Below are positions 54,935 to 64,000 of a stretch of 64,000 bases of DNA, piece after piece. The translations under genes were made by a program, and so were the position numbers. The stretch is from Chara braunii (taxonomy: Eukaryota; Streptophyta; Charophyceae; Charales; Characeae). The stretch's first letter is position 1; every line of letters starts with the position of its first letter. The notes under the pieces are model-generated. The model made no database searches, was not told the DNA's origin, and was given only the letters and a program-made list of their open reading frames with translations. The stretch is from positions 3,448,478 through 3,512,477 of the forward strand of contig BFEA01000044.1 in assembly GCA_003427395.1 (NCBI GenBank), read 5' to 3'.

Positions 54935-57900
54935 ACCACCGCCGCCACTTCCTGGATCTCGGGCACTCCCACCATAGGTGCTGCATTGTCTATGGTGCTT
55001 CCTGACACCTATCGCAAAGTACTCTCACTTCCATGCCTTTGTCGGATAGCCACTGGGACGTCAGGACCGCCAGGTGGGATTGTAACGACAGGAGTGATGC
55101 AACTTTTCGTGAAGGGAGCGCTTGAAGCTGTGACCAGGGTCTTGAAACCTCCGATTCCGATGGTGGAATCAGATGGGGCACCTGCCGTGACCACCGACTG
55201 GCCACCTTGCGGCAGATGGGCACCGATTGTGCTCTTCGCTTAAGGACTAGGCTCGCGTTTAACTTCTCAAGCCCCATTACCACTGATTCCTCCACTTGCC
55301 AGCACCAGACAGCTGGATCCATCCTCATATTTTGGAGGTCAGTTCCATTTCCAACCAAAACTGGGATCAGTGGAAAACCCTTCTCCCTGGGAGGTGTCAA
55401 CCCCACCCTCACTTCCTTCAAGCCCGCCAGGCCATATTGAAAGCGCATTCCAAACCTTTCCAACGTTGGGAGGTTTGGGAGAGCCCTTTTGTAGGTTTCC
55501 AGCCAACATTTTCCCGATTGGTCCTTCGTCCAACTCTCCAGCCTACAGAACTCCTCCGGGTCCCCCGTGTCTGCAACAAACCAGGTCCGCGGTGGGTCCG
55601 TTTCGTTCAGCCCCAGTAACTGCTTCCAAGCTGCTGGGATCGCTTGCAGCAGCTGTCGCAGTCGAAGTTCCTGATTCGGGAGCTGGCCCAAAGTCTCCTT
55701 CAACTGGACCGGCGATATCCACTGGTTAGAAAATTCGTCCCAGAGGTCGCCTACCAATGCGATGCCTTTCCATAGCCAAATCTGTCCAAAGTTTCCTGTT
55801 TGTCTTTCCAGCGAAAACAACTTCCCGTCCAAGTCTCTGATCTGAGTGTTCTCAAAAAGGTGTTGGCGCTTCACCTCCCCCTTGGACTATGGCGCCTGAT
55901 TTAAGGTTGGTATGCACTCCCTCCACGCTTGCAGGACCTCCCTCCAGAACTTGGGCCTGGGCCGTTTACAAGTGTAGGTGTCCGTCATGATTGCTATCCA
56001 GATGTCTGAGGTGCGGGCAAAGTCCCATTCCTCAGATAGCAACGTTTCTGCCAACAAAATCCAGTATGTTCTCTCTTCCGCCTCGGCCACCCAGGTCAAC
56101 CATTTTGCTAGTAGCGTCGTGTTTTGGGCTGTCGGATCTATCAGTGAGAGTGGCCCCTCGCTCCGAGGCCTGCACACTGTGTCCCAGGCGACTTTGCAGA
56201 TGTGCCCCTCTCCACTTCACCAGTGGGCTTCCAAATAAATCTTCGGGCCACCCCTCTCACTGTTTTTAACATTGGAACAGAGAGCTTAGAGACTGCAGCC
56301 ACATACCACAGAAGGACAAAGGCTGAAGCCATGATTGCCAGCGCTCGACCGATAAGCGAGAGATGATATGCCGTACCCCAACTTTTAATCCTTTTGGAAA
56401 CCTTCTCTTGCAAGATCAGTTCTTGTGATGTCGTGCAGTCCCCAAGTCCTACTTGTACCCCCAAGAAACGCTGTGCTTGGTCTGGTGCTACCCGTTCCAT
56501 CCTCCACTGGACTGTTGGGGCGTAGGCTCGGGGGAGGACGAAACTAGACTTCTTCCAATTCACCACGGCTTCTGACAAACGTGCAAATTTTGTGAGGCAA
56601 GTCTCGAGGGCTTCCAGCGAAGATGCTTGGTTTTGCGGAGATGACAAACAGATCGTCGGCTAGCGCCTTTACCCGGCTCTCTCCCCCGTTGCACATACGC
56701 AGTCCTTCGATCTTTGGATGGCAGCAGATGTTACACAGGAGAGGCTCCAAGTGCAGCACAAATAGGAGCGGTGCCAGGGAGCAGCCCTATCGCAAGGATC
56801 TTGTCAGAGCAAATTCCTCTGAAATTATCCCATTCACGCAAACTGCTGCTGACGCGTGGCTGTACATGACTTTTACCCATCTGCAGAAGGAGTCACTGAA
56901 GCCGACACACCATAAGGTGGTCAATACAAACGTCCAGTTGACTCTATCGTACACTTTCTCGAGATGTAACAACATGACGGCCACATCCAGATCTCCTTTG
57001 TTGATGATTTCCAAGGCCTCGATTGTTGTGACAACGTTCTCAAAAAATAGATCTGCCCCGTACGAACGTGCCCTCGTCCTGCTGTACCAAACTTGGCAGA
57101 TAGTTAACAAGTCTATTGGCCAATAATTTTGCCAACAATTTGTACACTACATTTAGCAGTGAAATGGGCCGCCAATTCCTTATGTCATTCCAGTCTCATT
57201 TCTTGAAGAGTAGTGAGATAATCCCCCTGGTCATAGTCTTGGCTAGCCTCCCTTCATCCCGAACGCCATTGAAGAGTTCCACCAAATCCCTCACCACCAC
57301 GTCCCAGCATGCTTCGAAGAACTCAACTGGCAGTCCATCATACCGCAAGGCCTTGCCCCGGGCCATGCACCTCAGAGTCGTGGTGAACTCCTCTTCTGTA
57401 ACTGACCTGTCCAACAGTAACCTTCCCTCTTACGGTAACTTACAACTCATGTTGTTCAAAACTGAAGACTCCTCGGCCACATTGTCATCCAAGTCGTCGA
57501 ATGGTCGCCTCGTTGTCATTATGTCTTGAAAGTAATCCACCGCGTATCCGCACATCTCCTGATTGGATGAGGCTATTGGTTTACCCAGCAGATGAGGGTG
57601 TTTTGATTCCCTCATTTGACAGCCGGTGTGAGGTAATGATTCCTTTTGGCCTCTACAAGCTTCGCCCTCCATTGTTGCTGGCGGATCTGGAATTTCTCAC
57701 ACTCCAAAAGCCTCTCCAAGCTTTCCTCTGCCCATAACAAATCCGAGATTGGGTTACCTCCCAACATTCCCTCCGCCTCCTCCACCCGAAGCCGTAGCAT
57801 TGATTCCTCTTTATTGTGGAGAAACGCAACGATCTTAGAGAACGAGTCTAACTTCAGTGAGATTATCCGCAGGCCTGCGTCCAACCAGTCATCCGTCGAG

Positions 57901-58080
57901 GAGAATAAGTGTTTAGCCTGGTTCCACCCAAACTAAAATTCCGCAGTCATGATGTAATTCCGACATCTGAGAGGAGCCCTGTTTTAAACCGGAAGTAACA
58001 TGGTTCTCTCTCCCCTACCTCTGTCGCCACGCACTTCATGACAATTGGTTTGTGGTCTGCAGCGGAAACTTCTGCACTTT
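54935..58080 (-). pseudogene. LINE C endonuclease end, RT and zf-RVT
   Basis: From right to left: AADHKPIVMK (endonuclease SDH motif, about 58,040-58,070), HLFSSTDDWLDAGLRI, EEFTTTLRCMARGKALRYDGLPVEFFEACW, GIISLLFKK, VVTTIEALEIINKGDLDVAVMLLHLEKVYDRVNW, the catalytic ALADDLFVIS (about 56,650), KWKK-type VVNWKKSSFVLP, RFLGVQVGL, and CDRCQEAP*TMQHLWWECP (zf-RVT). Frames change near 57,150, 56,780, 56,640 and 55,880, and stops occur at 55,006 and elsewhere. It would have carried out target-primed reverse transcription but is now inactive. Confidence 0.85.
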
Positions 58081-58090
58081 GATGTCCATC
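54935..58090 (-). mobile_element. LINE C, minus strand, truncated at both ends
   Basis: Read right to left it has the end of the endonuclease, the complete RT region and part of the zf-RVT finger. Its 5' side stops at 58,095, where a palindrome-bearing sequence begins. Its 3' side breaks after HLWWECPRSRKWRRWW into a GC-rich island. It is the same family as LINE B at 11.6-14.8 kb. Confidence 0.8.
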
Positions 58091-58101
58091 ATGTTGTTGG
58101 A

Positions 58102-58127
58102 CAAAATACCCTTATAAGGGTATTTTG
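58102..58127. repeat. 26-nt perfect palindrome at an element junction
   Basis: A perfect 26-nt palindrome centred on CCCTTATAAGGG lies exactly where LINE C endonuclease sequence ends. The same AAATACCCTT / AAGGGTATTT palindrome occurs 9 nt inside both LTRs of the TR-GAG element. It may mark the end of a related LTR or solo LTR inserted into LINE C. Confidence 0.6.
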
Positions 58128-58870
58128 CCATGTCTTTGCATTCGACACGGTGGCTGCGTCGGCTACCGTGACGTAGCCAGTCTGGAATGAAGGGGGTGTG
58201 CACGCTTGGCGTGACACTGAAAGCAAATTCCTCGGCCACTGAGGCCGGGGCAAAATCGGTGAGAAAAATTCGTTAAGTGTGTGCGCGCGTTGTTATGACG
58301 CACACTGTGGTGATTAGGATCAGTAGTAATACCCCTCGACAGAAGAGGTCGAAGGGTCAGTTGGGCTGATGATTGTGTCAGGGAGGTCTATGACACGCAC
58401 TGAGACTTGGTCTAGTGCCTGTCTTCCCTCCGGTACTAGGTGTTCTAAAAATTTCAAGCTTTGTCTTTCCCTACTCAGCCTCCGAGTCAAGTACGCCGCG
58501 TCTACCTCGATATGGTGAGGTACCAACCTACCTACTACTTGAAAATTGTCCGTCACGCTTAGGGTGTAACGGATCTTTTCCGCTACGTGAGTGTTTTTCC
58601 GTCGTGACCTTGGATGTCGCGACCATAACTAGGCATGGGCCTACCCGCCACCAGAATGTTCTCGTCGCAGCCCTCTAACGGCGTGGCCACGACTAAGTGC
58701 CGGGCCTTCTGGCCTACCAGTCCACTAAGTACCCTTGTGGTCGATCGCGTACTCAAACTGACGAAAATATGGACGGGCACGCTGACTTGCAAACGTCCAC
58801 TCTCTCACAGACTAAGAAAAGACAAACAACGATGTATACTTATAGGAAGGGGGCGCTCTACCACACCGTG
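58128..58870. other. non-coding, possible solo LTR
   Basis: No gene. By analogy with the TR-GAG LTRs, which start with the same palindrome, this could be part of a diverged solo LTR. I cannot see its other end. Confidence 0.3.
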
Positions 58871-58872
58871 GT

Positions 58873-58956
58873 AAGAGCTAGCACAGTAGGTAAAGGCACA
58901 GATTGATATACAGGAGGTATTAGGATCGAATCCGACCTGCCTCCGGGCTAGCTCTT
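58873..58956 (+). mobile_element. tRNA-like segment enclosed in a 10-bp inverted repeat
   Basis: AAGAGCTAGC (58,873-58,882) pairs perfectly with GCTAGCTCTT (58,947-58,956). Between them are an A-box-like TAGCACAGTAGGTAAAGG and a B box GGATCGAATCC (58,923-58,933). A similar structure lies at 25,840-25,926 (AAAAGGAGCTAGCCC stem, GTTCGATCC inside). Probably a SINE or tRNA-derived foldback. Confidence 0.5.
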
Positions 58957-58984
58957 TTGCTAGCAGTAAGGGGCAGGGCCTGCA

Positions 58985-59045
58985 TTTTTCACCCGCCCTC
59001 GGTAGGGCGGGGTTCGAACCCACGACCTTACAAGTAGGAGTTAGT
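58985..59045 (-). mobile_element. tRNA 3'-half-like segment
   Basis: On the minus strand it reads CTACTTGTAAGGTCGTGGG followed by TTCGAACCCCGCCC, like the anticodon arm to T arm of a tRNA with a perfect B box. The 5' half is not recognisable. It may be another SINE head in inverted orientation. Confidence 0.4.
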
Positions 59046-59416
59046 AAAGTTAGTTGTTAGTTAGAACCGAATGTCGTGGGGCTCCGACACTTGGCGAAGT
59101 AGGGGTGAATCATAAGGTTGAATTGCGTTAGATTCGTTGTTTCAGTTTTGATTTTTCTTTTACTTTTTTTTTTTTTCCCCCTCGACGGCCTACCTGCCCC
59201 GAGGTGCCCAAATGAATCACGCCCCGATATTGGGGCGGATTCACCTAGTAAGGAGCCAACCGACTGCGCCTGGTAGGACTCCGTAGTGGGTACGGGGCTT
59301 CAAGCTCGGCCTGCTCGGTACTATTCCGCGTCCTCGAGAAGGCCAGATCGCGAGAAAGGGGTAGCGCGCGGAAGGCAGGGCGCAGAAGGAGGAGAACGCG
59401 CGAGAAGAAGAAGAAG

Positions 59417-59448
<32 letters not shown>

Positions 59449-60059
59449 GGAGGAGAGGGAGTAAGGGAAATGGGTTCGTCGCGACAGGGAAGATTGTTGT
59501 AATTATCGATCTTGGAAGAGGAATGCCCAGTAAGCACGAATCATCGGCTCGTGCTGGTTACGTCCCTGTCCGTTGCACACACCTCCGTCGCACCTACCGA
59601 TTGAATGGTTCGGTGAAGTGTATGGATGGTGGTGACCTCGGCGGTTACCGTAGGGAGCGCCGAAGAAGGTTCGTTGAACCTTATCGTTTAGAGAAAGAGG
59701 AAGGAAGAGAAGGAGAAAGAAGGGAGAAAGGAGGAGAAGAAGAAAGGAGGGGGAGGAGAAAAGGAGGGGAAATATACTTACCTGAACGTGTGGCCAGGCA
59801 GTGACGACGCCGACGGATTGAAGAAGACGACTCCGATTCCGACGACGGGGGAGCGAGAGAAAGGACGGGTAAGTCTCCTTCCTCGCAACTAATCCCCGAT
59901 GCTCCCCTCGATAGGATGAGCAAAGTAAACAAATAAATAAATAAATAAAAATCGAATGAATATGTTCATGTTTCTGCGGAAGATTCATTCCGTTTTTGTT
60001 CATCTATCGATGTGTGTATTGATGTGTGTGTGTATGTGTGTGAGAGAGAAAGAGTGAGA
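59046..60059. other. non-coding with purine-rich and (GAA)n tracts
   Basis: A (GAA)n tract lies at 59,405-59,447, a GGAGAAAGA-type purine tract at 59,690-59,775, and (AAAT)n at 59,930-59,950. No supported gene. Confidence 0.6.
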
Positions 60060-60520
60060 GAGGAGAGAGAGAGAGTGTTCATCTTCTTCCTCCTCTAGGT
60101 CCAACGTCTCTCCCTCACCCTCTCGCCACATGACTTCTCAGTATCAGCAGACCACGATAGAGAGAAAGAGAGAGTTGCGACTTGAGACTTGACGACATTG
60201 GATCCAGACTCGACCTTGGGATTCGGACATGTGATGAGGGAATATATGGGTCCGTACCGAAGATTGGGTGTTGACGACAGTCGCATTCTTCCTTTTTCTT
60301 CGTCTGATCCCCTCCTTTCGCCTGTTCCTATCCTCTTCGTCAGTATATGTCTGACCTGGCGCCGCCTTCCTGATTATTGCGCTAGGCCCCTTCACACCAT
60401 GGAATGGTGAGGATAATGTATGTTCGGGGCGACATTGCAATATTGATTGTTCGGATCATCGATATCTAAGTCTTTCGCTACGTTATCTCGTACTTTGTAC
60501 GAGAGGTCGATTCTTGCCTT
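60060..60520. repeat. diverged duplicated block, copy 1
   Basis: It matches 61,670-62,100 in order: a TTCTTCTTCCTC tract, ACTTCTCAGTAT..GCAGAC, GAGAGAGTT.GCGAC, ACATTGGATCCAGACTCGACTT-like, GGTGTTGACGRC, CTCTTCGTC..TATGTCTGA.CCTG, and TTTCGCTAC.TA..TCGTACT. Copies are heavily diverged. A purine minisatellite (60,565-60,690) follows. Confidence 0.55.
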
Positions 60521-60564
60521 GATCTGTACCTTTACAGTATACAACCGCGTATGAGTGTGTATAA

Positions 60565-60695
60565 GAAAGAGAAGGAGAGAAGGAGGGAAAGGAGATCGGA
60601 GAGGGACAGAGAAAGAAGGAGAGAGAAGGAGGGAAAGGAGATCGAAGAAGGAGAGAGAAAGGAGATCAAAGAAGGGGAGAAGGAGAGAGAGGGAG
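60565..60695. repeat. GA-rich minisatellite
   Basis: Irregular units of GAGAGAAGGAGGGAAAGGAGATC recur about three to four times. The open frames it produces (Glu/Arg-rich) are not credible proteins. Confidence 0.7.
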
Positions 60696-60999
60696 ACGAT
60701 ACTTCTCCGACCTTGGCCAACAACCAAGTCTCTATCCCCACGACTCACTGTGCACTACTCGGATCGATGGAACGAGCAAATAAAAAAGGGGCAGTGTATA
60801 TTGCCCCCTTTCAGCGAAAGATTCATTCCTCTCGTGCTATCAATGGAATGCGTGGGTGTTGGACGTTCATGATACGACCAAGGTGGAGTGAGTATGTGTG
60901 TATGTGAGCCTTCAACCCCGTGGCTGGCAACATGATACACTGCCATGCTCGTTTTGTATTTGTGTGCGTGTTGCGGGGAGCTCACGACATTTCCGTTGA

Positions 61000-61200
61000 T
61001 AGCTGAGCAAAATTGAATGAATCTGCCGCTAGAACATGGAAATATGCACTACTGTTTGAGTACACATGAGTGTGTGTTGATCTCGCTACGGAGTGCATGG
61101 TACTTTCATCGGCAGGACGAGCGAAATCGATGGAATCTATCGCTAGAACACAGTAGCCTACACCACTACTGCTTATGGATGCACGAGCATGTATGTACGA
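61000..61200. repeat. diverged tandem duplication of about 110 bp
   Basis: Two copies share GAGCRAAAT.GA, then CGCTAGAACA and CACTACTG (about 61,005-61,065 and 61,118-61,172). The surrounding sequence is GT-rich. No gene. Confidence 0.45.
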
Positions 61201-61327
61201 GGGTGTGTACGTGAGTACGTGTGTGGGTGTGTGTGTATAAGAGTGAAACCAGAGAATTCTCGCCTGGACAGCCGATTTCCCGTCAAACTCCAAACATGTA
61301 TCTGATTAAAACGATAAGTAGCATTCA

Positions 61328-61394
61328 TTTATTATTATTATTATTATTATTACTATTATTATTATTATTTTTTTTTCGTTGTTCTTCTTGGTGA

Positions 61395-61433
<39 letters not shown>

Positions 61434-61445
61434 TACTATTACTAT
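61328..61445. repeat. (ATT)n microsatellite
   Basis: Two ATT blocks are separated by a short T-rich interruption; another (ATT)n lies at 62,632-62,669. Confidence 0.9.
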
Positions 61446-61669
61446 TTGCCTTGCCTACCTACCACATGCGCAGAGAGAAAACGTGCGGGAACGATGATGC
61501 AATCGCCGGTAGCATCCTGAGGTTGGCCGTCATCCATCCGGCTTGCTGAAACGCACGCTTGGGCAGTTCGTGTTCCTCATGTTGTGGTCACGGTCTGTTG
61601 CGTATCGTGTCGGATCGTGTTACAGAATGCATTGAGTTTGGTTAGCAGGCAATGGCAAGGAGAGAGATG

Positions 61670-62100
61670 TAGAGAGAGAGTTCTTCTTCTTCCTTTCCGT
61701 CCACCATCTTCTTCTCCCCTCTCAACACCTGACTTCGCTGCATATGCAGACTACGAGAAAAGAGGGAGAGAGTTTGGCGACATCGGGTCTAGACTCGACT
61801 TGGGACTTCAGACATGGCAACGAGGGATTATTTGGGATTGATGACAAAGACATGGTGTTGACGGCATTCCCATCTCTCCCTTCCGATCATCTAACCCCTC
61901 CCTCTTCGTCTGTGTATGTCTGAACCTGACGCTTCTTCCTGCATACAGCGCCGGGCTCCGTCACCCTGGTGATGGAAAGGATGTGTGTTTGGTCTGAGTC
62001 CAAACATTGATTAGGCTCGTTATTAGCCTTCTAACATTCTGTTTCGCTACTCCGTACTACGAGAGTGAGGTCATTCCCGGTCAAGGTCTGTCTTTGTATC
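61670..62100. repeat. diverged duplicated block, copy 2
   Basis: Partner of 60,060-60,520 in the same orientation, about 1.6 kb apart; shared anchors are listed there. The unit could be a fragment of an unrecognised element. Confidence 0.55.
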
Positions 62101-62289
62101 TAAATCTTCCCTGCGCTGTTCATGACCGTCAGGCATGTATGAACATGCGCATTGCTGGGCGAGATCTGTTTGCACCGCATTGTCCATTCGGCCCGCTCAT
62201 CACATTGAAGATCCTCGGATATTACGTACGTCACGTATCTATGCATGGCGAAGGATGATGATGATGATGATGGTGATGACGATGGTGAG

Positions 62290-62420
62290 GGTGATGATGA
62301 TGTGTGAACACATACCTGTATTGGCGATGGTCTGCATGGGCGGCATCTTCAAGTACTTCAGATCGCCGCTGATGACAACAGTTGTATTGTCGGTTGTACG
62401 CTGTAGTAGCCATGTAGGAG
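62290..62420 (-). repeat. exon-like module copy 2
   Basis: The minus strand encodes TDNTTVVISGDLKYLKMPPMQTIANTG and ends AATACAG|GTATGT followed by CAT-type repeats, the same layout as copy 1 at 54,425. Confidence 0.55.
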
Positions 62421-62429
62421 TAGGCAAGG

Positions 62430-62631
62430 ATGCAGGGCGGACAAACGAAGAGGAGCCATTTGGATACTACGTTGTGTGACTTACGGGCTTGAACATTGAC
62501 CATTACTTCGTTGTACTGCTCTATGTGGATGGCTCTCGGCGCATTTGTACTCTCTGCTTGCAGATACTTGGACATCTATGTGAGTTCGCAACTTGGGTTT
62601 CTGTGTGTCGTTCACACTCACATTCCTTGCA

Positions 62632-62668
<37 letters not shown>

Positions 62669-63190
62669 GAACAATCAGGCTTGCGTACTTCTTCACTTGG
62701 CATGCATACAAACAGATGGCGATTCACACTGGCACAATGCGCCTGCAACAAGTTCATAAGTATGGAAACTAAGGACACAGCTCAGATGCGAACCCGCTTC
62801 AACTAACTATGGTGCATCAACACCCATACATCGAAACCCTCATCACTGTGTCCAACATCACTGCTCGCTCACACTTCAACTCCGGATCACCCTGGATGCC
62901 CCACGCACATACGCTGCGACACACGCACTCATACACGATGAAAACGCACACACAGATGATGTGACGCACGCAGGTAGATGCAGTGACACATACACCCACC
63001 GTGACGCAGCCCTGCATAGCGACGCGGCTATACACAGTCGGTGGCACAGTCACGCGCACAGTGATGCGCACAGGGAAGACACTCATAGTCATGCACAGTC
63101 AGGTACTCAGATGCCCGATACAAGCACAGTAGCACGTCGATGCATTTTCCGGGCATCTGCGGACCACCTTGGCAGCAGCGCAGCATCAAG
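62430..63190. other. non-coding
   Basis: (ATT)n at 62,632-62,669 and a CACACA/ACGCAC-rich stretch at 62,890-63,110. No supported gene. Confidence 0.55.
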
Positions 63191-63199
63191 CAAGTAGCC

Positions 63200-63545
63200 C
63201 AGCAGCGTTTCCCAATGCCAGCACTGGCCAGAATGCCTGACCTGGGCTGCCCTTCTTCTTCTGTAGAAATGACAGCTTGTTGAATGCTACGTATGGCCAG
63301 GCTGGGAGCTTCCAGAAGCTTCCGGTTGGGTCCCAGACCCTGCGCCAGGTCCCGAGTCTACGGTTAGGGGCCTGGGCCCTTGTGCAGCTAGGCACGTCCT
63401 GAGTCTCAGGACTTGGGCTGTTGGCTGCATGTGTGCAGAATTTCCAGGCAGGTGCGTGTGCACTACTGTTTTGCCAAGGCCGAAGGCCTGCATCCCAATA
63501 CATTGGCCCCGCTTGTGTATGTATGCCTGGGCCAACTGAATGACG
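63200..63545. repeat. GC-rich hairpin island, copy 2
   Basis: It contains perfect inverted repeats such as GTCCTGA / TCAGGAC (3-nt loop, about 63,395-63,411) and AAGGCC / GGCCT near 63,477-63,490. It shares CCAGAAGCTTCCGGT with 54,590-54,930. At both loci it lies within a few hundred bp of an exon-like module. Confidence 0.4.
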
Positions 63546-63689
63546 CAGCAAGCGTGCGGCGTTAGCCGCTATCCGTTCGCACTTCGAGAGCTGTTGTCGT
63601 CATCTTCAGCATTGTAGATCAGGCCAGATAGGATGTGTTGTCTGTAGTCTGGGCGATGAGCGGCAGGTAGGATACCGACCTTGGGTCGG

Positions 63690-63845
63690 TAATGATGATG
63701 ATGATGATGTACGGGTACTCGCCCTGTATTGGTGATGGTCTGCTTGAGCGATATCTTTAAGTACTTCGGGTTGCCGCTGATGTCAACTGTTGCGTTGTCT
63801 GTTCGTAGGATGTGGTAGCTATGTAGGGGTAGGTTGGGCACTGAG
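63690..63845 (-). repeat. exon-like module copy 3
   Basis: The minus strand encodes TDNATVDISGNPKYLKISLKQTITNTG and is followed by (CAT)n, but the splice donor seen in the other copies has become GGGCGAGT. Confidence 0.55.
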
Positions 63846-64000
63846 CCCCAAGTAGGAAAGTGAAAGGACTCGACTCTTGTGATGGTGAGGGAGAGCATGC
63901 TCTCCTCGATATTGATTCTCAGTACTACGAACCTCGTTAGTGCAATACTACTCTCTGGACACAGAGTGATGGTGTAATCTGGAGTTGTCGTCTCGCTATT

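Overview
The window looks like nuclear DNA of a streptophyte or charophyte green alga, most plausibly a Chara-type genome. This is inferred from the recognisable style of the retroelement proteins, a plant-type phosphoglycolate phosphatase, plant-type zf-RVT LINEs, GT-AG introns, dense microsatellites and scattered N calls. It is overwhelmingly repeat-derived. I can support only one intact host gene: an intronless phosphoglycolate phosphatase (PGLP-like, HAD superfamily) at 35,965-36,960.

Layout. 0.1-3.0 kb: minus-strand decayed Ty3/gypsy gag-protease-RT. 3.1-5.5 kb: A/T-rich and hairpin-rich non-coding DNA. 5.5-11.5 kb: a near full-length LINE (ORF1, endonuclease, RT, zinc finger), possibly with target-site duplications. 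11.56-14.8 kb: a second, 5'-truncated LINE family. 15.085-30.643 kb: a giant tyrosine-recombinase retrotransposon of the DIRS group with split direct repeats (A1 ... B1A2 ... B2), two Gag-like regions, a YIDD reverse transcriptase/RNase H on the plus strand and a tyrosine recombinase on the minus strand. This is the arrangement known from PAT and the Volvox element kangaroo. Its interior holds a 54-bp minisatellite and an extraordinary 1.7-kb array of short perfect hairpins. 30.7-35.9 kb: microsatellites, SINE-like units and a 99-bp foldback element. 35.96-38.3 kb: PGLP followed immediately by an eight-unit satellite. 40.39-47.24 kb: an LTR retrotransposon carrying only gag (TR-GAG type). 49.8-51.3 kb: two families of tandem RNA-like hairpins, one with a constant loop and varying, still-paired stems. 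54.9-58.1 kb: minus-strand LINE of the second family. 58.1-64 kb: tRNA-like elements, duplicated blocks and microsatellites, including copies of an exon-like module with (CAT)n.

No multi-gene pathway is visible. The genes that act together are those of each retroelement. Most element ORFs carry frameshifts and stop codons, many explicable by C-to-T or G-to-A transitions, so the elements are relics, while PGLP is uninterrupted. The most interesting items are the split-direct-repeat element with antisense recombinase, the two hairpin arrays, the paired foldback elements and the gag-only LTR element.
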